Notes under the pieces: generated by a model
Database searches by the model: none
Told to the model about the DNA's origin: nothing
Seen by the model: the letters and a program-made list of their open reading frames with translations, nothing else
Made by a program: the position numbers and the translations under genes
Part shown: positions 15,418 to 24,610 of the stretch, piece by piece
How positions within the stretch are numbered: the stretch's first letter is position 1
Layout of the letters: each line of letters begins with the position of its first letter
Source of the DNA: DAOTVD01 sp034437075
GTDB taxonomy: Bacteria; Chloroflexota; Anaerolineae; Aggregatilineales; J027
Direction: 5' to 3'
DNA: 44,197 bases
Assembly (NCBI GenBank): GCA_034437075.1
Contig: DAOTVD010000017.1
Coordinates: 1-44,197, forward strand

Positions 15418-17169
15418 TCAAGAGGGCACCACCCGGGTACCCTCGGCGCGTCCTTCGCGCTCGGTAATGTCGGGTGTGCGGCGTCGTTCGGTGCGGGTCG
15501 GCGTGGCCAATATCGCGCTGCCTGCATCTGATGACTGTCCGCCGCGCATGTTCCAGGCTACCAATACCGTGATGAAAGCCACGAAAGCCCCCAGCAGCAT
15601 AATCTCGCGCCCCACCTCGAAGGCCGTATCCACGTATAGGCTCGTCATATCTGTTAGACCCGCGCTGCGCTCTTGCACCAGCCGATTAACGCGGTTAATC
15701 GCGAAGTCTGTCAGGGCGGTGAGGGCGACCGTCATGCCCAGCAAGCGTAATGCCAGCACCATTGCGGAGGCCGACCCGCGTTCGGAGTCTTTAGCCGCGT
15801 TGATGACGGCTGCCGCCACGGGCGAAATCGTCAGCCCTAAGCCAATACCAATCAGCACCATCTGGGCGGCCATCAGCCCATAGGGCGTATCCGGTTGCCA
15901 CGTGACACCCGCCAGCCCAAACCCGGCCCAAGCAAACAACATGCCCAGTGTCGTCGTATTGCGATAGCCGTACTGGTCGCTCATCCAGGCCCCCGGCAAA
16001 GCCGCGAGTGCCATCGGTACGGTCAGGCCACTCAGCAACAAACCTACCACAAGGGCGGCTTCCTGAATGCTTTCGGCGCTGGCTTCGCCCTCGCGCAGGT
16101 TGACCAAAATCGGCAAGACGACCAACCCGAGGGCCAGGCAAAAGCCCACCGCCACGTTCACGAAGCCGGCGGTGGCGACGTTGCGCTGCAAGAATAGTTT
16201 CACATTAACGAGCGGATGTTTCAGCCGTGTTTCAACCAAAATAAACAGCAAAAAGGCGATACCGCCCATGATCAACAGCGGCGCGGCCAGGTTGCTCCCT
16301 GTTTCGGAGGCCGTCTGGAAAGCCGCCACATTTTCTGGCGCTTGCGGATTGGTGCTGCCCAATCCGAGATTCAGGCCGACCAGCGCTACAATAATCAAAC
16401 CCGTGCCGAGGAAATCGAAGCGTTCGCGCAGGCGTTGTTGGGGCACATGCCGCAAGGTGATAATGACCGCAATCAGGGTAAAGCCGCCCGTCACTAGGTT
16501 AAACCAGAACAGCGTGCGCCAATCCGGCGCACCTAGGGATGATAGCCCTAGCGATGCCAATATATCCAGGATGGCGTCAGTGTTTTGGCCGAAGAAATTG
16601 ACCATGATCCCGCCATACAGGTGCCCTAGCATCCAGCCCGTGGTATCGACCGCGCCTACCAAGCCGATGGGCCGAGCGCGCTTGCCGCGTGGGAATAAAT
16701 CCGCCACCATGGCCATCGTTACGGGTGCCATAGACCCCGCACCCAAGGCTTGGATCACCCGCCCCAGGATAATCCTATGCAGGATGCGCAGTTCTTCGGC
16801 GGGCGGGCGGGCGTCTGGGTTTAGTTCGCGGAAAACGCGCAGATACAAATCGGCGGGCCAGGTATGGGCAACGGCCACAAAATATGACCCGAACATGAAC
16901 AGTACCAGGGTGCCGATGTACACCTGACGCCGCCCTACGAGGTCCGAGAGGCGCCCCACAAACACCATACTGATGGTATAGGCCAGCAAATAGCCCGAAA
17001 CCATCCAAAAAGCATCATCCAGGCGGGTGTCGGTGGGCAGGCCCAGGGTAACCAGCACCTCCGGCAAAATGGCTGAAACGATGGTTAAATCCACCGAGCC
17101 GATAAAGACCGGAATGCACAACAAGGCCAGGATGCGCCACGGTTTGGGGGGTTGATGCGCTGGGGTCAT
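15418..17169 (-). CDS. 14-TM MFS exporter (DHA2/P55-like)
   Basis: 583 residues with about 14 hydrophobic helices. Helix 1 carries an acidic residue in SVDLTIVSAILPEV (D27), and motif A GRLSDLVGRR is at 72-81. An extracytoplasmic insertion after helix 3 (HTWPADLYLRVFRELNPD..., about 30 residues) is longer than in ordinary DHA2 members. Its ATG overlaps the stop of the LppX/LprG-like lipoprotein by four bases. In mycobacteria the same pair, LprG and the MFS protein P55 (Rv1410c), exports triacylglycerol-type lipids and glycolipids, so a lipid-export role is inferred. Drug export is the alternative. Confidence 0.88.
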   Translation of the reverse strand: MTPAHQPPKPWRILALLCIPVFIGSVDLTIVSAILPEVLVTLGLPTDTRLDDAFWMVSGYLLAYTISMVFVGRLSDLVGRRQVYIGTLVLFMFGSYFVAVAHTWPADLYLRVFRELNPDARPPAEELRILHRIILGRVIQALGAGSMAPVTMAMVADLFPRGKRARPIGLVGAVDTTGWMLGHLYGGIMVNFFGQNTDAILDILASLGLSSLGAPDWRTLFWFNLVTGGFTLIAVIITLRHVPQQRLRERFDFLGTGLIIVALVGLNLGLGSTNPQAPENVAAFQTASETGSNLAAPLLIMGGIAFLLFILVETRLKHPLVNVKLFLQRNVATAGFVNVAVGFCLALGLVVLPILVNLREGEASAESIQEAALVVGLLLSGLTVPMALAALPGAWMSDQYGYRNTTTLGMLFAWAGFGLAGVTWQPDTPYGLMAAQMVLIGIGLGLTISPVAAAVINAAKDSERGSASAMVLALRLLGMTVALTALTDFAINRVNRLVQERSAGLTDMTSLYVDTAFEVGREIMLLGAFVAFITVLVAWNMRGGQSSDAGSAILATPTRTERRRTPDITEREGRAEGTRVVPS

Positions 17170-17918
17170 GGCGATACGTCAGGCTGGTTAACGGTGAAGT
17201 CTCCGCCGTAGCTAAAGAAACTGATTGTCCACTGAGTGGGCTCGGTGTCTTCGTCGGGGATTGGCTCTTCTAGGCGTAGTTCTTCCAGGCGTTCATCACC
17301 AGGGCGGATGAATAATTCGGCTTCGATGAGCCCTTCTTCTGTGCCGATCAGCCCGACCGTGGCCGCGCTCACCTGTATAGCGTCGACTTCGCCGCGCAAA
17401 TGGTGCATTTCTATGCCATCAAGCGCCGTGCGGCCCAGGTATTCCAGATTCTGAATATCGCGCAGCGCTGCCGGGATGCTTTCATCGCCGCTCGTGAGGT
17501 TGGCCGGGTTAAAGCCTTCGGAAAAGATGAGTTCTTGCCAGTTGTTCAGGGTGATGAGCACATGCCGCACGTATTGATCGTCGCCCACGACGATGACATT
17601 TGCATCGGTCACGGCATCTTCAATACGTAGCGAAACCGTCCCGCCCAGGCGGTTGGGCGCGACATAGACCCCTTCGGCGCGTTCGAACATGATCGGCATA
17701 GCGAAGTCAATCGCGCCCGCATCAAGCTGAACCGGTGTACCGCTGGTTTCCAGTACAATTTCAAAGGCCGAAGTGTCTTCCAATGCGGATGCCGCGCTCT
17801 CGACGAGGGCTTCGGCATCCACATCTGCGGTGGTGTCGTTGGCCTCCTCGCCATTGCACGCGGCGACAACCAACAAAGTCGCTAGGAGCATCACCGCGCG
17901 TATTGTCCATTTCATCAT
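17166..17918 (-). CDS. LppX/LprAFG-family lipoprotein
   Basis: About 250 residues. The start at 17918 is preceded by GGAG at eight bases; upstream in-frame codons lack a ribosome binding site. Signal peptide MMKWTIRAVMLLATLLVVAAC has the lipobox VAAC with C21 lipidated. The mature part begins with an acidic linker, then ALVESAASALEDTSAFEIVLETSGTPV. Later it has GTVSLRIEDAVTDANVIVVGDDQYV and HLRGEVDAIQVSAATVGLIG, the order seen in LppX_LprAFG lipid-binding proteins. These have a hydrophobic cavity that carries lipids across the envelope. It is translationally coupled (ATGA) to the MFS exporter. Confidence 0.8.
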   Translation of the reverse strand: MMKWTIRAVMLLATLLVVAACNGEEANDTTADVDAEALVESAASALEDTSAFEIVLETSGTPVQLDAGAIDFAMPIMFERAEGVYVAPNRLGGTVSLRIEDAVTDANVIVVGDDQYVRHVLITLNNWQELIFSEGFNPANLTSGDESIPAALRDIQNLEYLGRTALDGIEMHHLRGEVDAIQVSAATVGLIGTEEGLIEAELFIRPGDERLEELRLEEPIPDEDTEPTQWTISFFSYGGDFTVNQPDVSP

Positions 17919-17956
17919 CAGCAGCTCTCCTACAAGCAAGTGTTATGTCCTATACG

Positions 17957-18349
17957 TTAACACGCATCTGAAGTTGTGTCTTGGGACGGGTGGGGCATAT
18001 CGTGTGCTACTTGCGCGGGGGTTTGACCTGCCGCGAGTCGTTCCACTATGGTATCGAAATCGGTGCCCAGGTCGGCCCCAGTTTCATCGGCCATGGCGCG
18101 CAGTTGCTTCGCTGTTGTGCGCGTATCGGTCGTATCCAGCAGACTCAAGCCTTGCTCATCACCATCCACCAAGCGCTGAAAGTCGGCTCGGGCGGGCGCC
18201 AGAGCGGGCATCTGATCGATTAAACGTCGGATATTGGCCGAGCCCGTATACGGGCTATACACTGTCGCGGTTTCGTACGCGCGGATCGACTTAAATGCTT
18301 TCTCGAAACGCTGTTGGGTATCTTCGCACCAAAACACATAGGTTGGCAT
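17957..18349 (-). CDS. FmdB-like protein with a lost zinc ribbon
   Basis: 130 residues from ATG at 18349, with AAAGG upstream; the frame remains open to 18397. The N-terminus MPTYVFWCEDTQQRFEKAF follows the FmdB family (MPTYEYRCEDCGHRFE), but the second cysteine of the first CxxC is T11 and the CPYCGS pair reads SPYTGS (32-37). So three of four zinc ligands are S or T. The remaining 85 residues (ALAPARADFQRLVDGDEQG, TAKQLRAMADETGADLGTDFDTIVERLAAGQTPAQV) are unrecognised and look helical. FmdB proteins are small putative regulators of unknown function. Confidence 0.72.
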   Translation of the reverse strand: MPTYVFWCEDTQQRFEKAFKSIRAYETATVYSPYTGSANIRRLIDQMPALAPARADFQRLVDGDEQGLSLLDTTDTRTTAKQLRAMADETGADLGTDFDTIVERLAAGQTPAQVAHDMPHPSQDTTSDAC

Positions 18350-18450
18350 CAAAACGCCTTTCAGGATGATCTTACGCTCATTGTGGCATGGGCGCATCCA
18401 TCATGATAGCCCCACGCGCGAACTTTAAGGGACTTGTTAGGTTTGGGGGC

Positions 18451-21411
18451 CTATTTCGCATTCTTGAGATGCTTAAGCGCGGTCTTGGATGTTTTCACCA
18501 GCACCTCACGCGGGCGCCCGCCCGATTTCGGCGGGCCGATGATCCCTAATTCGAATAACAAATCCATTAGGCGCGCAGCCCGGGGGTAGCCAATCCCCAA
18601 ACGGCGTTGGATCATGGATGTCGAGGCTTCTTTCGCGTCACACACCAACTTGATCGCTTCTTCTAGCAGCGGATCGTGCTCGGAGAGCGCTTCGATGCGC
18701 GTCAGGCCACGCTCCCAGGGTGCCACGCGGGGCGCTTCCATGGCGCCTTCGGCGATTTGCTCCTCATACCAGTTTTTCCAGTACAACACGATTTCTTCGA
18801 CTTCACTATCGTCCACATAACAGCCTTGGATGCGGCGTGGTCCGGCGGCATCGGGCGCCAGATAAAGCATATCGCCGCGCCCCAACAAGGTTTCGGCGCC
18901 GATGTAATCCAGAATAACGCGCGAGTCTGTGCCGGAGGCCACCGCGAAGGATACCCGACCGGGGAAATTGGCCTTAATCAGCCCGGTCACGACGTCTGTG
19001 CTGGGGCGTTGCGTGGCGATGACCAGGTGAATCCCGGCGGCACGGGCTTTTTGGGCCAGGCGCGTGACGGTGCCTTCGGTTTCGTCGGGATGCGACATCA
19101 TCAAATCGCCGATTTCATCAATCATCAAGACGATATAGGGCAAATGTTCATCCTTGCGGCGGCGGCCCAGGTTGGTGTTGTAAGCATCGATATTGCGCGC
19201 GTTTTCGAGCTCCAGCAACTTATAACGCCGATCCATTTCGCGCGTGGCCCAGCGCAGCACACCGATAATCCGTTCGCCTTCGGTTTCAACCGGGCCAATG
19301 AGATGCGGCAAACCATTAAAGCGGGTAAGCTCCACGCGCTTGGGGTCGAGCATAATCAGTTTGAGTTGGTCGGGCGTATTGTTCATCACCAGGGAGGTCA
19401 CGACACTAGCCAAAAATACCGACTTCCCTGAGCCCGTCGTGCCTGCTACCAGCAGATGCGGCAGGCTGGCCAATTCGATCACCACCGACTGGCCCGAGAC
19501 ATCGCGCCCCATGGGGATGGCCAAGGGCTTTTTGCGACGGTCGTAATATACTTCGGACTCCAACACGGGGCGTAAACCGACCACGCTAGGATTACTGTTG
19601 GGGACTTCGATACCCACGTAAGAATGGCCCGGCACGGGGGCCTCGATGCGCAAGGTCTTGGCCGAAAGAGCCAGAGCCAGATCGCCTTGCAGGTTGACGA
19701 TTTTATCGACCCGTACCCGATTAACTTGTATTTTACCCGTCTGTGGGTCGCGAATTTCTTTAATGGGCGATACGGCGTATTGTGTAACGACTGGCCCCAC
19801 CTTCACGTCGATGACATCTGCGTCAATATCAAATTCCAGCAATGTATTCTCGATAATGGAGGCGTTGCGGTTGATTTCCTCCGCGCTGGGTTTGTTCAGT
19901 TCGTGGGCTTCCATCAACTCTAGCGGCGGCAGTATCTCGGAGCGCTTGCCCACTTTGCGCCGCTCGTTAAAATCATCGACCGTGAAATAGCGTTTATGCG
20001 GGTCGTCGTCGCGTCCACCTTTATAATTGCGCGTTTCGCGGGCCATAACCGCCGGCTTGGGGCTTTCGTCCTCTTGCTTGCGTGGCACGATGGATTGCCG
20101 TTCTTGCGTGAGCGGGGAAGCGTCCACAACTTGGCCATTCACGACCAGTTTCGGGCGGTCGTCCATATCATAATCTGGCTCGGTGGCGGGCATTGGGTCT
20201 TCTGCCGGGGGCAATGTCGGCTTGGGTTCGGCGGCAACCGGGGTCTGGCTCGCCTGTACAGGCTCAGATGGTATCGCGTCTTCGTTCAGTATGCTTGTTG
20301 CCCCTTGGGCCGTGGGCTTTTGGATGTCTGCGGCTTTGGTGGTGGCGGCAGGCGTAAGGGGCGGTGCCGTGCGTTGCCCGGATGGTTTCTGGCTTGGGGG
20401 GGGGGCTGGCTTCGGCTGACGCGGGACGACAGAAGGCCGCCTGCCCGCTTGCGTGGTCGGGGCGAGCGCTGCTGGTTGGGCATCTCGTTCTGCTGCGGTA
20501 GACTGCGGAACAGGTTCCGGTTCAGTGCGAATGGGTGCGGGTTCATCCGCCTGCGGGATGGGTGCCCTATCGAGTGCTTCGGTGGCAGGTATCGCTGCTT
20601 GCTCATGCGCGGGTGCAGCGGGTGCAGCGGAGGCCATGCCAGGGTCTATAGATTGGGCCATGGCCGATAATTGGGCGCTGATGCCCCCGAAAAAGGCGCG
20701 GTAGTGCCGCCGTCGGATACCCAGCGTCAAGTGCACGCCGACCACCAGGCAGACGCCTAAAATCGCGATATTGGCCGGTTCGCCCGCCACATTCACGACC
20801 AGATTGTTCACCGCCCAACCCACATAACCGCCGCCCTCGCCTTCGCGAGCCAGGGCGCGCGTTTCGTCTTCGAAGGCCAGGCCATGTAATAAGCCCTGAA
20901 AGCTAACGAATCCCAATTCTAGGCCGATGAAACGCGACCAGCGGAATCCTGCTTCGATGCCCAATTTGGGCAACAGCAGCCAGATACCCGCCCCTAGGAC
21001 GCTCAAGGCCACCAGAAGCGCGCCTTGGCCGAAGCCCTGGCGCAATAAATCGCTGATGACGGATGATAATTCGCCTTCGCCGCCCGTGCTCACCAGCGAC
21101 GCGATGCAGACGGCACCCAGCCCGATCAAAATCGCCGCCATGACCTCATCAAACCAGGCTGGCAAATAGCGGTGTAAATGGCGCAAGGCATCTGGGTCTT
21201 CCAGAAACGCTTGCCAAGCGCTTTTTTTCTCTGGCTCTGGGGCTGCCTTGCGGCTTTTGGCGCTGCTCGTAGGCGCTTTTTTCTTCTGGCTGGTAGGCTT
21301 TTTCTGGGCCGATGAGGATCGGGTGCTGCGGCTGGTTTGGCCTTTAGAAGACGATGCTGTGCGCTTACGAGTCCCCGATTGATTGCGCGGCGAAATGGGC
21401 TGTTTGCTCAT
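18451..21411 (-). CDS. ftsK: DNA translocase FtsK/SpoIIIE
   Basis: 986 residues. A Ser/Lys-rich N-tail (1-65) precedes a membrane domain with about four helices (90-230), then a proline-rich linker (about 255-420). The motor has an alpha domain (about 475-580) and a RecA-like beta domain with Walker A AGTTGSGKS at about 656-664 and Walker B IVLMIDEIGDL. The C-terminal gamma winged helix (about 895-986, MIQRRLGIGYPRAARLMDLLFELGIIGPPKSGGRPREVL) reads polar DNA sequences in known FtsKs. It pumps chromosome ends across the division septum. The start ATG is preceded by AAAGG. An extended -10 promoter lies upstream. Confidence 0.97.
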   Translation of the reverse strand: MSKQPISPRNQSGTRKRTASSSKGQTSRSTRSSSAQKKPTSQKKKAPTSSAKSRKAAPEPEKKSAWQAFLEDPDALRHLHRYLPAWFDEVMAAILIGLGAVCIASLVSTGGEGELSSVISDLLRQGFGQGALLVALSVLGAGIWLLLPKLGIEAGFRWSRFIGLELGFVSFQGLLHGLAFEDETRALAREGEGGGYVGWAVNNLVVNVAGEPANIAILGVCLVVGVHLTLGIRRRHYRAFFGGISAQLSAMAQSIDPGMASAAPAAPAHEQAAIPATEALDRAPIPQADEPAPIRTEPEPVPQSTAAERDAQPAALAPTTQAGRRPSVVPRQPKPAPPPSQKPSGQRTAPPLTPAATTKAADIQKPTAQGATSILNEDAIPSEPVQASQTPVAAEPKPTLPPAEDPMPATEPDYDMDDRPKLVVNGQVVDASPLTQERQSIVPRKQEDESPKPAVMARETRNYKGGRDDDPHKRYFTVDDFNERRKVGKRSEILPPLELMEAHELNKPSAEEINRNASIIENTLLEFDIDADVIDVKVGPVVTQYAVSPIKEIRDPQTGKIQVNRVRVDKIVNLQGDLALALSAKTLRIEAPVPGHSYVGIEVPNSNPSVVGLRPVLESEVYYDRRKKPLAIPMGRDVSGQSVVIELASLPHLLVAGTTGSGKSVFLASVVTSLVMNNTPDQLKLIMLDPKRVELTRFNGLPHLIGPVETEGERIIGVLRWATREMDRRYKLLELENARNIDAYNTNLGRRRKDEHLPYIVLMIDEIGDLMMSHPDETEGTVTRLAQKARAAGIHLVIATQRPSTDVVTGLIKANFPGRVSFAVASGTDSRVILDYIGAETLLGRGDMLYLAPDAAGPRRIQGCYVDDSEVEEIVLYWKNWYEEQIAEGAMEAPRVAPWERGLTRIEALSEHDPLLEEAIKLVCDAKEASTSMIQRRLGIGYPRAARLMDLLFELGIIGPPKSGGRPREVLVKTSKTALKHLKNAK

Positions 21412-21459
21412 TACCTTTTTCTTTGTCTGCTAGAGGGTCGGGCAGAAACACCGTGGCAC

Positions 21460-21488
21460 ATTGTATCATGGGCCAGCGCGTTTTTGAA
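21460..21488 (-). promoter_or_regulatory. Promoter of ftsK
   Basis: On the minus strand TTCAAA (21488-21483), a 17-base spacer ending in TGA, and TACAAT (21465-21460), an extended -10 of the form TGATACAAT. The start site would be about 42 bases before ftsK. Confidence 0.5.
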
Positions 21489-21527
21489 GACACAATTCGC
21501 TCATTTGTTCGCGAAAGGACACGCCAA

Positions 21528-21558
21528 GATAAAACCGTAGCCCAAGCGGTGACTACGG
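21528..21558 (-). terminator. Terminator of the S1-domain gene
   Basis: On the minus strand CCGTAGTC pairs with GGCTACGG (8 bp, one G-U) around an 8-base loop, followed by TTTTATCTT. It lies 28 bases after the S1-domain gene stop. Confidence 0.7.
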
Positions 21559-21585
21559 CTAGATGGCGTTTCGATTGAGCATGGG

Positions 21586-22563
21586 TTAGGCGCGTGGGGC
21601 GCGTAAGCTCAGGCCAATGCGGCGGGCGCGGTTATCAATATTCAAGATGCGCACTTGCACTTGTTCGCCCTCGCGCACAACGTTGCGCGGGTGTAAAAAG
21701 TGCCCTTCGGCCAGTTCGGATACGTGGATGAGGCCCTCTAGCCCTTCTTCCAGGCAGATGAACGCGCCAAAGTCAACCACGCTCGTCACGAGCCCTTCGA
21801 CCGTCTGATTTACCTGATAGCGACTATTGACATTGTGCCAGGGGTCGGGCTGTAAGCGTTTTAGGCTGAGGGCAATGCGGCCTGCGTCCGGCGCAATGTC
21901 GATGATATAAACCTCCACCGACTGGCCCCGGTTGACGATCTCGCGCGGGTGTTCCACCCGGCCCCAACTCAATTCGCTGATGTGGATGAGCCCCTCGACG
22001 CCGCCCAAGTCTATGAATACGCCAAAATCACAGATATTGGTGACGATGCCCTGGCAAATGTCGCCCGGAACCAGTTGATGCAAAACGGCGGCGCGGGTGC
22101 CGGGTTGCACTTGCGCGGCCCGTTCCGAGAGGATCAGCCGATTGAGCCGCGCATTAATTTCGATGACACGTAGGTGCAATTGCTGGCCAATATAGGCATT
22201 CAGGTCGGGTTTCGTGGGCGAACTGCCGACTTCATCATCCACGAGTTGGCTGGCCGGCACAAAGCCCCGCAGGCTATGCCATTCGACCAACAAGCCACCT
22301 TTGTTGTAGCCGACAATATCAAAAAGCAAAGAGGTGTCTTGTTGAAAGGCGGCTTCGGCTGTTTGCCAGTCTTCGGGTTCTCCGATGTAGGTGCTGCCGT
22401 CGCGCAAAGACATCTTGCGGAATGCATCGGCATCTGTCCAGCCATCTTCTTCAGCATATAGCGAGGCATCAATATCGGCCTCTTCTTGCATCATAATAGC
22501 CGACCAGTACGATTCGTCGGGTGGCGGTGGTGGTGTTGTCGCGTAGTAACGTTTCGTTGTCAT
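21586..22563 (-). CDS. S1 RNA-binding domain protein (ribosomal protein S1-like)
   Basis: 325 residues with three S1 (OB-fold) domains. The first, at about 65-155, is a divergent S1 with FDIVGYNKGGLLVEWHSLRGFVPASQL. The second starts at about 168 (GDICQGIVTNICDFGVFIDLGGVEGLIHISELSWGRV) and the third at about 250 (GLVTSVVDFGAFICLEEGLEGLIHVSEL). The acidic N-terminal 60 residues look flexible. Such short S1 proteins can replace or supplement bS1 in mRNA binding at the 30S subunit. It lies alone between a consensus promoter and a terminator. Confidence 0.9.
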   Translation of the reverse strand: MTTKRYYATTPPPPPDESYWSAIMMQEEADIDASLYAEEDGWTDADAFRKMSLRDGSTYIGEPEDWQTAEAAFQQDTSLLFDIVGYNKGGLLVEWHSLRGFVPASQLVDDEVGSSPTKPDLNAYIGQQLHLRVIEINARLNRLILSERAAQVQPGTRAAVLHQLVPGDICQGIVTNICDFGVFIDLGGVEGLIHISELSWGRVEHPREIVNRGQSVEVYIIDIAPDAGRIALSLKRLQPDPWHNVNSRYQVNQTVEGLVTSVVDFGAFICLEEGLEGLIHVSELAEGHFLHPRNVVREGEQVQVRILNIDNRARRIGLSLRAPRA

Positions 22564-22594
22564 AAACCAATTTTCCCCCTGTACTTAAGCACAG

Positions 22595-22622
22595 ATTATA
22601 CGGTGGTGGTAGGCTTTGTCAA
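22595..22622 (-). promoter_or_regulatory. Consensus promoter of the S1-domain gene
   Basis: On the minus strand a perfect TTGACA (22622-22617), a 16-base spacer and a perfect TATAAT (22600-22595), about 31 bases before the start codon. One of the strongest promoters in the window by sequence. Confidence 0.78.
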
Positions 22623-22639
22623 ACATTGAGTGATACTTA

Positions 22640-24610
22640 TCATGTACTTTGTGGCTGTTTTTCATCGGATGATTGCTCGTGACCCGCTCTGGCCAGTTGG
22701 TCGCGTTCTAGTTCGGTAATATGGCGCGCGACTTCTTCAATCGCGACGCGCTGCTTACGATAAAAGTCAGATTCGCTCATGGCCAACTGGGGTGCCACTT
22801 CGCTGACCTTTTTCCCTTGCAAAAATCGTAAGTCCAAAATGTTGTAGAGAATCCATTCGGTGGTGGTCATGTTGCGGTCGCCAGGCGGCTTCAGGCTATC
22901 GATAGCCTGGGTGAGCACAGCCTGCAAGGCGCGTGTCGGGCTGCCGCTATGTTCGTCTTGGGCACGCTGCACGACTTGCAATTGGATTAATTCGCTTTCG
23001 GCTAGCTTGGGGCCGCCCCAGAAATCTCGTAAGGCACCATGTACCATATCGGTAAAGGCTTCGGGGTCTTCTAGTAGTTCTTTTTGGACATGCCCATAGC
23101 GCGAGATGCCGCCCAAGTTACGCGGGTTGCTGGCCTCGGCGGCAAAGTTGTCCACGGCCTCGAATACGCGCCCCTGTAGACGCAAGTCGGATAAGATTTT
23201 GGCCGCACGATTACGAAAGACCTCTAGCAAATGGCGCTCGTCTTCGCTTAAATTGGGTGGCATCTCGCGCCCCCAAATGCCCAGAATGCCCAGCACCTGA
23301 GTGCTTTGGTCTTCCGTATGGCTGGGGTCGTGCAGGGGCATAATCCAGAAGCGCTTCCACAGATATAGGTCGGGGTATTCAGCGGTTTGAAAGTCCGCTT
23401 CCCAACCGTTGCCCAGGTCGTTCAGATGCGCGTGCATTAAATGTTGGTCGTCGGCATCGGGCGGTTCGCCGATGATTTGCTCTAGGCGCGGGCCTGTGGG
23501 ATGGTTGATGGCCAAAAAGGCGCTAGGCGCTTGGAATTGATCGCAAATGGCCGCCAACAAGGCTTCTTGAAGCTGTTTACTATCCGAGCGGGTCAGCAGG
23601 CGCTCGCTCAGATCGCGCAGGCGTTGGGCTTCGTCCTGGTCGCGTGTATAGATGAAGATGTCTTCCAAAAGCGGCATGGATACGGTGATAGCCCATTGCA
23701 GGATCAATAATACGCCAATGGCAGAAACGATTAGAATATCGTTTTCATTGAGTCCTAAGGCATTTGAAATACGCGGCGCGCTGACCATGGCCCCCAGCAC
23801 GACAATCGCCGTAAAGGGGCTGCGCAGCAAAAACTGCAATAACTCGGTTTTGACCACTCGGTCGGCTTTGGTCGTCCCGAAAAATGAGAGCGGATAGGCC
23901 ATAAAAACCAGCATGAAGATCACAAAAAGGTTGGCCAGGTTGAAGATAATGGCCAGGAAAACGGGCGAGAGCACGCCGCTGTTCCCGAAAAGATCAACCA
24001 GTGGCGTGTAAGGGAACAACCCCAGACCCGGCGCAGGAAAGATCAACAAGAAGAAGGTCATGCGCCGACGGGTGGCGGTGGTCAGGCAGCGGGCCCGCGC
24101 GCGCCACACAAAGCGCAGCGACACAACGAGCGACACCCCAAAATAGGCCATATACACCGGAAACACCGGCCCCGGCGCCAGATACGTCACCGGGAAGCGC
24201 ACCAAGGTTTGGCCGATCAGATCGCTAAACAAGGCCAGGATAAGCAATAACCCGCTCAGAAGGTATAACATACGCAGAATACGCCGCCGCCGCCCGCGTG
24301 AGGGCCGCCCAGTGGTGGCCAGCAAGGCATCGGCCAGGTGGAACATCGCGGCAGGCACAAACGCCAGCCCGATCCATTGCAAGCGATACCAGGTTTCTAA
24401 AGACTGCCCTTCTGGGTCTAAGCCAACGATGCTATCGATGGTGTACGCTATGGTCACACAGCCCAAGAGCGCGGCGGATGCCTGGGCTACGCGGTCTTGG
24501 AAATTGCGCATCAGGTTGTACAACAGCAACGATGCTGCCAGGATAACAATCGCAGCAGTCAGGGTTTCGTTGGTGAAGAGCAAGAATTCGAGCAGGGTGT
24601 CTTCCGTCAT
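22640..24610 (-). CDS. Membrane sensor with GAF-like domain and candidate C-terminal HTH
   Basis: 656 residues. About eight transmembrane helices occupy 12-325, arranged like the 7TM histidine-kinase N-terminal module. A coiled segment (YTRDQDEAQRLRDLSERLL) links to a GAF-like domain (about 345-480, QEALLAAICDQFQAPSAFLAINHPTG...LGILGIWGR...LLEVFRNRAAKIL). No histidine kinase, HATPase or cyclase domain follows. Instead residues about 595-640, TEWILYNILDLRFLQGKKVSEVAPQLAMSESDFYRKQRVAIEEVA, look like a helix-turn-helix. It may be a membrane-bound one-component regulator, which is inference. Its ATG overlaps the GNAT stop by four bases. Confidence 0.72.
   Translation of the reverse strand: MTEDTLLEFLLFTNETLTAAIVILAASLLLYNLMRNFQDRVAQASAALLGCVTIAYTIDSIVGLDPEGQSLETWYRLQWIGLAFVPAAMFHLADALLATTGRPSRGRRRRILRMLYLLSGLLLILALFSDLIGQTLVRFPVTYLAPGPVFPVYMAYFGVSLVVSLRFVWRARARCLTTATRRRMTFFLLIFPAPGLGLFPYTPLVDLFGNSGVLSPVFLAIIFNLANLFVIFMLVFMAYPLSFFGTTKADRVVKTELLQFLLRSPFTAIVVLGAMVSAPRISNALGLNENDILIVSAIGVLLILQWAITVSMPLLEDIFIYTRDQDEAQRLRDLSERLLTRSDSKQLQEALLAAICDQFQAPSAFLAINHPTGPRLEQIIGEPPDADDQHLMHAHLNDLGNGWEADFQTAEYPDLYLWKRFWIMPLHDPSHTEDQSTQVLGILGIWGREMPPNLSEDERHLLEVFRNRAAKILSDLRLQGRVFEAVDNFAAEASNPRNLGGISRYGHVQKELLEDPEAFTDMVHGALRDFWGGPKLAESELIQLQVVQRAQDEHSGSPTRALQAVLTQAIDSLKPPGDRNMTTTEWILYNILDLRFLQGKKVSEVAPQLAMSESDFYRKQRVAIEEVARHITELERDQLARAGHEQSSDEKQPQST

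Noticed and set aside
16067..16927. Long plus-strand open frame of 286 codons
   Set aside because: It lies antisense to the MFS exporter, has Arg/Ser/Thr-rich low-quality composition, and no start with a ribosome binding site. A shadow of the GC-rich gene.
18676..19431. Plus-strand open frame of 251 codons inside ftsK
   Set aside because: Antisense shadow of the FtsK motor domain with no family motif.
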